Program-made: the position numbers and the translations under genes | NCBI RefSeq assembly: GCF_001563665.1 | Contig: NZ_KQ961850.1 | Location: forward strand, 61,075 to 95,836 | Direction of reading: 5' to 3' | Source: Gardnerella vaginalis | GTDB lineage: Bacteria > Actinomycetota > Actinomycetes > Actinomycetales > Bifidobacteriaceae | DNA: 34,762 nt | The notes under the pieces: generated by a model | Told to the model about the DNA's origin: nothing | Seen by the model: the letters and a program-made list of their open reading frames with translations, nothing else | The model's database searches: none | In this document: positions 1 to 6,556 of the stretch, piece after piece | How the letters are laid out: each line of letters begins with the position of its first letter | Numbering within the stretch: position 1 is the stretch's first letter

Positions 1-89
1 ATTAGTTTGTTTTATTTAATTATCAATTGTTTTTTAGCTATTGCTTAGTCAATCAATTTTATGATTTGTAAATATATAATATTTATTTA

Positions 90-833
90 CTATTCTCGTC
101 TATCTCCAAGTAATTGAAGAAGATAAACAAACATATTTATGAAGTCTAAGTAAAGTTGCAAAGCGCATAAAATAGACAATCTTTTTATAGCTTCAGGCTC
201 ATTTTCATATTGCTCAAACAAAGCACGCGTTTTTTGAGCGTCATAAGCTGTAAGACCAGCAAAAAGTAATATTCCAATAGCAGCAACTATCTTAATTAAG
301 TTATCTGATGGAGCAAAGAATGATAGTGCTAGTTGTGAGATAACGAGTACTATCACGCCAACCATAAGAATTGGTCCAGCTTTAAGCATGTTGACTTTAG
401 TAGTAAGTGCAAGCATTGTTAAGCACAGGAAGAATCCTGCTGTAAGACAAAACACTAAAGCTATAGAAGCTGTGGTGAAAATATCGAAAATCACTCCTAA
501 AGTAAATCCTGTAATTGCAGCGTAAATATAGAATATAGCGCGCGCGACTCCAACTCTCATCTTGAAGATGCGTATGCCTAAAACAGTCGACAATATGATT
601 TGAACAAGTACAATGCCAATCCAACCAAACATTCCAGTACTTTGAATAAAGTAATAGAATGCGTGAGTTGTTTGTGTATACATTGCAACAAGCGCAGTTA
701 CTAGCAAGCCAATTGTCATTTCGCCATAGACTTTAGTTATTGACGTGTGTTTTGCTTTTTCATATGCGTAAACAGCATTAGTGTCAATAACAGGTTGTGA
801 GTTTCCATATGACTGTTGATTGTAATATGTCAT
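90..833 (-). CDS. Bax inhibitor-1/YccA family membrane protein
   Basis: A 247-residue integral membrane protein. A short Tyr/Gln/Asn-rich cytoplasmic N-terminus (residues 1-30) is followed by about seven closely packed hydrophobic segments, from the stretch beginning TIGLLVTALVAMY to the C-terminal LYLDFINMFVYLLQLLG. The late segment GILLFAGLTAYDAQKTR, with Asp in an otherwise apolar helix, and the final LDFINMFVYLL are typical of the BI-1/YccA/YetJ family, whose members act as pH-sensitive calcium leaks or interact with membrane protease. Length is normal for the family. It is the last gene of a minus-strand run below the alarmone synthetase and miaA, with a gap of about 100 bp and no sign of an operon partner. 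Family assignment is firm; physiological role here is unknown. Confidence 0.85.
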   Translation of the reverse strand: MTYYNQQSYGNSQPVIDTNAVYAYEKAKHTSITKVYGEMTIGLLVTALVAMYTQTTHAFYYFIQSTGMFGWIGIVLVQIILSTVLGIRIFKMRVGVARAIFYIYAAITGFTLGVIFDIFTTASIALVFCLTAGFFLCLTMLALTTKVNMLKAGPILMVGVIVLVISQLALSFFAPSDNLIKIVAAIGILLFAGLTAYDAQKTRALFEQYENEPEAIKRLSILCALQLYLDFINMFVYLLQLLGDRRE

Positions 834-935
834 ATCTCTCCTTACTATTCGAAACTTATGTATGTAAAAGTAAACAGTATCACAGTTGAATTAACTATAG
901 TATAGTTGCATTTTTACATTATTAGAACTTATGAG

Positions 936-1679
936 TTATGAATGAGGTGCATTTTCTACGCGAGGAGTACCGTTAATATCGCGGTGGATTCCTTGCATTA
1001 AAGCTTCAATTTTTTGCAAATTGCAAGCGCAATCAAGCAATGTTTGTGAATGTTCTGCAAGCTTACTATCTGGTAAATCAGCTTTATAACGCAAAGCGTG
1101 TTCCAAGCTAGCCCAATAATCCATTGCGATAGTGCGGAATTGGACTTCTACAGGCGTGTAATGAGCGCCGGAAGAAAGGAATACTGGAACTGCGTAAATC
1201 ACGTGCAAGCTCCTATATCCATTAGGCTTAGGATTTTTAATATAATCCTTTACTTGTAGAACTTGAATATCTGTTTGCTCAGAAAGATATTGAGCTACAG
1301 CATAAACATCATCGCGATAGTTGCATATAACTCGTATTCCAGCAACGTCAAAAAGGTTATCGCGTATAGCATGAGTAGAAATATCTAGATTACGTCTATG
1401 AAGTTTTTCAAAAATAGAATGCACAGATTTTAGACGGCGTTCCATGTGATGAATAGGATCGTGTGAGAAGCGAACTTGGAATTCGCTATCTAGAATTTCA
1501 AGCTTTGTGCTGATTTCATACATAGCTCCTTCATAAACTTGCATCATGTTTACGAAGTCATCTATCTGATCATTAGGCAATTCTGATATATAGTCACCTT
1601 CTGCTACCTTTGCATCGGTGCTTCGCAGACGTGCATAAAGCTCTGCGGAATTTACGCGGTTATGACGATCAAGTATCAC
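936..1679 (-). CDS. Small RelA/SpoT-type (p)ppGpp synthetase (GTP pyrophosphokinase family)
   Basis: A 247-residue protein with only the synthetase domain of the RelA/SpoT superfamily, resembling small alarmone synthetases of the YjbM/RelQ type. These transfer pyrophosphate from ATP to GTP or GDP. Visible landmarks are the N-terminal helix with YEGAMYEISTKLEIL, the RLKS basic segment, the DNLFDVAGIRVICNY core with its catalytic Asp, the PNGYRSLHV substrate loop, and VEVQFRTIAMDYWASLEH with the conserved Glu and Gln. No HD hydrolase, TGS or ACT domain is present. The start is a GTG with no clear Shine-Dalgarno sequence, so a start somewhat downstream is possible; the conserved domain begins near residue 45. 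It lies 75 bp below miaA on the same strand, with a 10-bp tandem repeat in between. Full-length RelA/SpoT must be elsewhere in the genome. Confidence 0.85.
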   Translation of the reverse strand: MILDRHNRVNSAELYARLRSTDAKVAEGDYISELPNDQIDDFVNMMQVYEGAMYEISTKLEILDSEFQVRFSHDPIHHMERRLKSVHSIFEKLHRRNLDISTHAIRDNLFDVAGIRVICNYRDDVYAVAQYLSEQTDIQVLQVKDYIKNPKPNGYRSLHVIYAVPVFLSSGAHYTPVEVQFRTIAMDYWASLEHALRYKADLPDSKLAEHSQTLLDCACNLQKIEALMQGIHRDINGTPRVENAPHS

Positions 1680-1720
1680 GTCTTTATATCATACACATAA
1701 AGCTTTGAAATTGCCTGAGA

Positions 1721-1760
1721 ATCTTTGCTAATCTTTGCTAATCTTTGCTAATCTTTACTT
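1721..1760. repeat. 10-bp tandem repeat across the miaA stop codon
   Basis: Three perfect copies of ATCTTTGCTA (1721-1750) run into a fourth, diverged copy (1751-1760) that contains the reverse complement of the miaA stop codon (1755-1757). The array fills about half of the spacer between miaA and the alarmone synthetase gene. Confidence 0.9.
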
Positions 1761-2750
1761 AAATGTATCGCCAAGATGATGTTGAGTGACGTTAGTATTT
1801 AAATAATTAGTTGAATCTGCATCATGAATAATTGACATAGCAGCATCTGTAAGATCTGGTCTTAAAGCATCCAGCCAATGAATGCGAGCATCGCGTCCAA
1901 ACCAGCCCATTTGTTTACGTGCAAGTCGTTTAGTTTTTTGTGCAATATCTGCGAAAGCATCGTCTTCGCTACATAATCCATCTAAATAATTGATAATTTG
2001 CTGATATCCAAGAGCTCTAGAAGCAGTAACGCCTAATCGATTCCGAATTTTAAGAACTTCATCTACAAAACCTTTTTCTCGCATTATTTGAGTTCTAATA
2101 TCAATTCGTTTGTCTAAATCTTCACGTTTCAAATCTAATCCAATTTGTACGCAATCAATCACATACTTATAGCGCGGAAGACTTGCGGAATATGGTTTAC
2201 CTGTTAGCTCAATAACTTCAAGAGCGCGAATAGTACGCCGTGGATTACGTGCGTCCATTTTAGATGCAGCAACTGGATCTTTTTCTTTTAATTCTTCAAA
2301 TAAAGCTAGACCTCCAACTTTCCGCTCACGCTCTTCTAAAGCTTTTCTAATTTCAGGATCTGTTCCAGGGAAAGTAATATCGTCAACTGCGGCGCGTGCG
2401 TATAATCCACTTCCGCCAACTAAAATTGGTCGTATTTCACGATCTTGAAGTTCATGAATACAATTTCTAGCTAAAGTTTGAAAGCGAGCAACGCTCATAG
2501 TTTCTTCTGGATCAATAATATCAATTAAGTGATGTGGAACTTCAGCTTGTTCTTTTGCGCTTGCTTTAGCTGTACCAATATCCATATATTTATACATTTG
2601 ATAAGCATCTGCGTTAATAATCTCAGCTTTAACTCCATTTTTAGCTAAACGTTTAGCTATCAAAATGCCTAAAGATGTTTTGCCTGAAGCAGTTGGGCCA
2701 ACGATTGAAATAACTTTTAATGAATTATCTTTTTCATAAGATAGACACAT
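1755..2750 (-). CDS. miaA: tRNA dimethylallyltransferase MiaA
   Basis: Adds a dimethylallyl group to N6 of adenosine 37 in tRNAs reading UNN codons. The P-loop [15 protein letters not shown] lies at the N-terminus, followed by [19 protein letters not shown] (family motif DSxQxYxxxxIGTAK, here with Ala in place of Ser/Ser-Arg variants), VPHHLIDI, the [13 protein letters not shown] motif, [12 protein letters not shown] and the C-terminal tRNA-binding [13 protein letters not shown]. An open frame continues 28 codons upstream to 2834, but I place the start at the ATG ending at 2750 because AGGAG sits about ten bases before it and because the P-loop is then near the N-terminus as in the family. 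That gives 331 residues, a normal length. The stop codon lies inside a tandem repeat. Confidence 0.93.
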   Translation of the reverse strand: MCLSYEKDNSLKVISIVGPTASGKTSLGILIAKRLAKNGVKAEIINADAYQMYKYMDIGTAKASAKEQAEVPHHLIDIIDPEETMSVARFQTLARNCIHELQDREIRPILVGGSGLYARAAVDDITFPGTDPEIRKALEERERKVGGLALFEELKEKDPVAASKMDARNPRRTIRALEVIELTGKPYSASLPRYKYVIDCVQIGLDLKREDLDKRIDIRTQIMREKGFVDEVLKIRNRLGVTASRALGYQQIINYLDGLCSEDDAFADIAQKTKRLARKQMGWFGRDARIHWLDALRPDLTDAAMSIIHDADSTNYLNTNVTQHHLGDTFK

Positions 2751-2911
2751 ATTCGTTAGACTCCTGTTACGCTTAATTTTCAATAATGTAGCTACACTTG
2801 TTGAATTATATAAAAACTGACGTGATATGTGCAAAAAATATTATTAGTTTGTATTAAACTACGTATTCCGTATGCTCAAAATTATTTTAATAATTTAGGA
2901 TGGCAATAGTT

Positions 2912-4060
2912 ATGTTAAATATGTTGAAATTGAAAAAATTTTTGATTTTATTATTTACGTTAATAATAGTTATACCTCTGTTTTCTGGATGTTCAAACAG
3001 TAAGCAGAGTAGTAAAAAATCTGGATCGATAGAAAAAGTATGCGTTCATAATGCAAAAACTGCTGCATTGTATAAAAAAGTTTTAGCAAATGCTAGTAAA
3101 TATAATTTTGATCCTGAAGGAACTGAGGATTCTGATAATAATCCTAAAGAAACTAAGTATTCTTATGCATTGGTCAATATGAGTAATAGAGATGTTCCAG
3201 ATCTTATTCTTCGAAAAGATGCTAATTACATGTATCCTTTGAAGCTTTTTACTGTAAATAAAGACTACAGTGATGTTGTTTCTTCAGATGACTTAATTCA
3301 TGAGGGTATGTATGTTTCAAATGGAATTAGAGTTTTTGTAGAACAATATGTAAATACTAATGCGCTAAGATACACTGAATTGTCTGGCGGAACAGGTGAA
3401 GCTGAAATTTATAAAGTTACTATGAATATTGCGAATAGTAATCCTGTTGAAAAAGAGAAATATTGGTCAGGGATAATTACTGATTCTCCTAAAGATAAAG
3501 TAAAACAAATCAATTTTGTTAGTGTAAATAACACTAAAATTCTCGATGATTTAGCTAAAACTGAAGATAATACTTATAAGAAGTCTATAAGTAGAAAAAG
3601 TGGAAAATTTGAATCGAAGAATAAGAATTCTAAGAAAGAGAATAAAAAATCTAAGAATGTTAAATCTTTAGCTAAGAAGATCGAGGACGAAAAAGCGAGT
3701 GGGCGACAAGTTGTTTTCGGAACTGTGAGAGTTCTTTCATATGATCAGGTTCTTAAAATGCAGAATATGCCAGATCCTAATCCCGGTTATGATCACAGTC
3801 GTGAAAACTTTATGCTGCTTATTTTTGATAATAAATCAAGCATTCTCTTAAATCATAGCGGAGATATGGGTAATACTCCTAAACCTAAAGATGCAAGTAT
3901 GTTTGCATTAGAAAAAGATAGTGAAGCAGAACGAGCTATGAAAAAATATATTGGAAAAAAAGTTTATGTAAGCTTTAGAGTAAATGACGGATTCTTCCCT
4001 TCTGATACTAGCTTGCCTTTAGGTGAGCCACGGTTGGAAGAGCTAAAAGTTATTGAATAA
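2912..4060 (+). CDS. Putative secreted lipoprotein of unknown function
   Basis: Not recognised beyond its export signal. A Lys-containing N-terminus and a strongly hydrophobic stretch (ILLFTLIIVIPLF) end in the lipobox LFSGC, predicting lipid attachment to the Cys and anchoring on the outer membrane face. A Ser/Lys-rich spacer follows. The first half contains an Asp/Val-rich segment with ALVNMSNRDVPDLIL; the middle is a low-complexity linker of Lys, Ser, Asn and Glu; the last 120 residues (GRQVVFGTVRVLSYDQVL to the end) look like a separate small beta-rich domain. ATG codons occur at 2900, 2912 and 2921. I choose 2912 because AGGA at 2897-2900 would overlap the first ATG but is properly spaced from the second. 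It is a monocistronic unit closed by a strong bidirectional terminator. Perhaps a cell-surface or binding protein; no function is claimed. Confidence 0.75.
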   Translation: MLNMLKLKKFLILLFTLIIVIPLFSGCSNSKQSSKKSGSIEKVCVHNAKTAALYKKVLANASKYNFDPEGTEDSDNNPKETKYSYALVNMSNRDVPDLILRKDANYMYPLKLFTVNKDYSDVVSSDDLIHEGMYVSNGIRVFVEQYVNTNALRYTELSGGTGEAEIYKVTMNIANSNPVEKEKYWSGIITDSPKDKVKQINFVSVNNTKILDDLAKTEDNTYKKSISRKSGKFESKNKNSKKENKKSKNVKSLAKKIEDEKASGRQVVFGTVRVLSYDQVLKMQNMPDPNPGYDHSRENFMLLIFDNKSSILLNHSGDMGNTPKPKDASMFALEKDSEAERAMKKYIGKKVYVSFRVNDGFFPSDTSLPLGEPRLEELKVIE

Positions 4061-4076
4061 TTTTTAGCTCTTCCAA
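4034..4076 (+). other. Perfect inverted repeat flanking the lipoprotein stop codon
   Basis: TTGGAAGAGCTAAAA (4034-4048) pairs perfectly with TTTTAGCTCTTCCAA (4062-4076) around a 13-base loop that contains the stop codon. The left arm is coding. There is no T-tract after it on either strand, so it is unlikely to terminate by itself. It may protect the mRNA 3' end. It overlaps by two bases the next hairpin, which is the terminator. Confidence 0.7.
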
Positions 4077-4134
4077 AAACAACTAATAGACTTTGCAATG
4101 TATATAATTTGTGATGTCTATTAGTTGTTTTTTT
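4075..4134. terminator. Bidirectional intrinsic terminator
   Basis: AAAAACAACTAATAGAC (4075-4091) and GTCTATTAGTTGTTTTT (4116-4132) form a perfect 17-bp stem. Each strand ends in a T-run after its own 3' arm, so it serves both the plus-strand lipoprotein gene and the convergent minus-strand dehydrogenase gene. Confidence 0.88.
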
Positions 4135-4205
4135 AAATATTGCTTGCGTTCATTAGTTTATTACTTAATTTTTCTAAAGCGAGTGGTTGGTGTGAGTGTG
4201 CGGTT

Positions 4206-5354
4206 TTAGAAAGTAGATGTATAAACTTCTTCAATAGCACTTTCACTCATCGGCATATATGAGTTTTTCAAAAGGCGTTGCTGTTCTTTAACAACACTTT
4301 TAGACCAGCTTTGAATCATATCTTTTTTCATGCCATACTCGTGGAGCTTATGCTTAGGAAGAATTGTGTTAAGCACTTCATCAAGCTTATCTAGAACATC
4401 ATCTTTAGAGCATTCAAGAATGTTAGACATAAATTCGAAAAGTTTAGAAAGTTCAGTGTTGTTCTTTTCGCTGTCTTTGTTTTTTTCGTTATTTTCACAA
4501 TCGTGTTTAGCATAATAGCGTAAAACGCTTGTAAGAAGAGATGCATTTGTTTCGCCGTGAGCAACGTGGAAAGTACCTCCAAGAGGATAAGCCATAGCGT
4601 GAACGCAGCCGCATCCAGCATTACCAAAAGCGATGCCAGCGTAAAGACTTGCTGAAAGCAAATCGTCTACAACTTGTTTTTTCGCGTTATCTCCGGCGTT
4701 CACAACTTTCATATAGCTTTGCAAAATAAGACCACAAGCCTTATAGCTAAACATTTTCGTAAGATCAGTTGCAATTGGAGAAAGTGCAGACTCAATTGAG
4801 TGTGTAAGAGCGTCAATAGAGCTTGTTGCAAAAACGTAGTCTGGAAGGCTTTTCAATAATTCTGGAATAAGAATTGCGTCACTAGCGTAGCAAGCATCGT
4901 TTGCTAAACCCTTCTTGGTATTGCGCTTAGTAAGCGAGAACACTGCAACGTTCGTAACTTCTGAGCCAGTTCCGCAAGTAGTTGGAACAAGAATAAGATC
5001 TGCTCCTTTTTGTACAGGAATCTTTCCGTCAACTAAATCTTCAAGTGGGCTAGTATGTTTTAGTGCGCAAACTTTAGAAATATCTAAAACTGTGCCGCCG
5101 CCAATTCCAATCACGCGTTTTGCAGGAGTGTGAATATCGCTCACAATCGCGTCAACCATTGCATCGCTTGGTTCGCCTTTTCCGTAATTCTCTTGGAAAA
5201 TCACTTCGCAATCAAGATTTAAATTGCCAAAATATGGCTCCCAAATGTATTTGTTAGTTATAACTAAGTCGCCTTCTTTAAGATTAAACTCTTTTGCAAA
5301 ATCTAGAGCATTGTCGAATTTGTGAATAGTTGGCTTAATTGATAGCTGTTTCAT
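4206..5354 (-). CDS. Iron-containing alcohol dehydrogenase, 4-hydroxybutyrate dehydrogenase-like
   Basis: A group III metal-dependent dehydrogenase of 382 residues. It shows the nucleotide-binding IGIGGGTVLDISK (residues 82-94), PTTCGTGSEVTN, and the metal ligands expected for the family: Asp181 and His185 in SIDALTHSIES, His252 in CVHAMAYPLGG and His266 in HVAHGETN. From memory, its sequence runs closely parallel to clostridial 4-hydroxybutyrate dehydrogenase (N-terminal KFD, QENYGKGEPSD, C-terminal EQQRLLKNSY), so NAD-dependent interconversion of succinate semialdehyde and 4-hydroxybutyrate is the best guess. No partner genes of that pathway are in the window. Residues about 284-302 are an extra Asn/Lys/Glu-rich stretch. 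The start is supported by AAAGGAG upstream. Substrate is inferred, family is secure. Confidence 0.85.
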   Translation of the reverse strand: MKQLSIKPTIHKFDNALDFAKEFNLKEGDLVITNKYIWEPYFGNLNLDCEVIFQENYGKGEPSDAMVDAIVSDIHTPAKRVIGIGGGTVLDISKVCALKHTSPLEDLVDGKIPVQKGADLILVPTTCGTGSEVTNVAVFSLTKRNTKKGLANDACYASDAILIPELLKSLPDYVFATSSIDALTHSIESALSPIATDLTKMFSYKACGLILQSYMKVVNAGDNAKKQVVDDLLSASLYAGIAFGNAGCGCVHAMAYPLGGTFHVAHGETNASLLTSVLRYYAKHDCENNEKNKDSEKNNTELSKLFEFMSNILECSKDDVLDKLDEVLNTILPKHKLHEYGMKKDMIQSWSKSVVKEQQRLLKNSYMPMSESAIEEVYTSTF

Positions 5355-5382
5355 CCTAGACTCCTTTGTTTAATCTAGTTGT

Positions 5383-5388
5383 ATTATA
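5383..5388 (-). promoter_or_regulatory. Probable -10 element of the dehydrogenase gene
   Basis: On the minus strand this is a consensus TATAAT about 29 bases before the start codon. I do not see a convincing -35 box, so this is a moderate call. Confidence 0.4.
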
Positions 5389-5567
5389 TGGCTGAATTGA
5401 AACCAAATAACTACTTTATTGTAAAACGTGCTTACATTCCAAGCACGTGGTTTTTAATATCAGCATGTAAGTTTATTAAGCGCGTGTAGCTAAGTGCATT
5501 GTAAGTATACTCTAAAGTGTGCGGATATTTATGACTTGCACGTAAAGTGCGCTCTAAAGGGAATTGC

Positions 5568-5655
5568 AAATACTTGTGAAGTTGCGTGTATGCGCTTAGT
5601 AAGTTGCACGCATGAACTTGACAAGCTGAATGTATGAGCTTAACAAGCTAAATGT
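5568..5655. repeat. Decayed 22-bp tandem repeat in a 375-bp intergenic region
   Basis: The gap between the dehydrogenase gene and the DUF3052 gene (5355-5729) has no credible ORF. It holds four degenerate 22-bp units at 5568, 5590, 5612 and 5634. The last two are the clearest, both starting ATGA and sharing CTT-ACAAGCT-AATGT. The rest of the gap is rich in scattered TGCGC/GCGCA words, including a possible small hairpin near 5683-5703 that could end the minus-strand DUF3052 transcript but has only a weak T-tract. Confidence 0.6.
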
Positions 5656-5729
5656 AGGCGTAAAAGTTGCATTCAGGCGCTAAAGCGCACATAGAAGTAT
5701 GCGCAAGGCACGTGTGCGGTTTTTCTGAG

Positions 5730-6161
5730 TTACTTGCTTTGACCTTTGCCGAAAGCGCGTAAGCGAATTCCATTCCAGTCTGCACTTACAGTCAGGGGAG
5801 TTGCTGCATTCATTCCAGCTGTTTTTGCTGCAGATTGAACAGTGCTTGAACTTGGAGCGCCTGGACGTCCTGGCTTAGGAATGAGAACCCACATTGGAGC
5901 GTCATCACTTAGCATGTTAGTGGCATCCATGATTGTGTCAGCAAGCTCATCTTCGTCATCGCCATCACGCCACCAAATGATTACGCCATCTACTGCAGAA
6001 TCATAATCTTCATCTACAAGTTCTACGCCAGTAAGTTGTTCAATATTTGTACAAATGGCATCATCGACATCGTCATCCCATAGCCATTGTTGTATGACAT
6101 CTCCGGATTGGAATCCAAATTCTTCTGCATGTTGAAAAGCTGTCTGTTCCACGTCACTCAA
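5730..6161 (-). CDS. DUF3052 family protein
   Basis: A 143-residue soluble, acidic protein of a family found across Actinobacteria and not characterised biochemically as far as I know. Recognisable features are the N-terminal FGFQSGDVIQQWLWDDDVDDAI, the central VDGVIIWWRDGDDEDELADTIMDA, and the C-terminal MWVLIPKPGRPGAPSSSTVQSAAKTAGMNA followed by a basic tail. The Gly/Pro-rich loop preceding a helix suggests a binding site, but nothing catalytic can be seen. The gene is monocistronic between long intergenic gaps and divergent from nrdD. Family assignment is confident and the function is unknown. Confidence 0.85.
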   Translation of the reverse strand: MSDVEQTAFQHAEEFGFQSGDVIQQWLWDDDVDDAICTNIEQLTGVELVDEDYDSAVDGVIIWWRDGDDEDELADTIMDATNMLSDDAPMWVLIPKPGRPGAPSSSTVQSAAKTAGMNAATPLTVSADWNGIRLRAFGKGQSK

Positions 6162-6382
6162 TATATCAAATCGTCGCGAAGTGCGCTAAATTTACGGCGT
6201 GTATTCGAATTTTCTTCTTTTTGTAGATAAATTTACTTCAGTTATGAATTCGTATATTGGTGATTTTAGTGATAAAAATAATAAATATTTTAACGAAAAA
6301 TAGTAATTTTTACAGTTTAATTTAGAGTGATTTCGTACAACACGCTTAAGACACGCTTGAAAAATAAAGGATATTGCATAAA

Positions 6383-6429
6383 TCACTATATATTGTGAGG
6401 ATTCTTTACTTTAACACTAGATATTGGAT
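6383..6429 (+). promoter_or_regulatory. Tandem NrdR-box-like operator upstream of nrdDG
   Basis: TCACTATATATTGTGA (6383-6398) matches 14 of 16 positions of the ACACTATATATTGTGT type consensus for NrdR boxes. ACACTAGATATTGGAT (6414-6429) is a weaker second copy. Their centres are 31 bp apart, three helical turns, as known for NrdR sites at ribonucleotide reductase promoters. The rest of the 395-bp gap (6162-6556) is A+T-rich; I see no other gene in it. NrdR would repress nrdD when dATP is abundant. Confidence 0.72.
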
Positions 6430-6556
6430 ATGGTTCGGGTTATAGTTAATCGAGTTGCTCAAGATTAAGCATGATTTTTGTTTGATTTTGGCATTTATTT
6501 TACGGCAGAATCGTAGAAGTTAAATTAAAACTGAGAAATCAAGAAAGGTCTGTACA

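Noticed and set aside
2751..2834. N-terminal 28-codon extension of miaA
   Set aside because: No ribosome site at the upstream ATG; AGGAG points to the ATG at 2750, and the P-loop is then where the family has it.
5568..5655. CRISPR-like array
   Set aside because: 22-bp units are directly adjacent without spacers and diverged; no cas genes.
6192..6386. 64-codon minus-strand frame upstream of nrdD
   Set aside because: No ribosome site, Lys/Asn/Tyr/Phe composition as expected of A+T-rich noncoding DNA, and it abuts the NrdR-box-like operator.
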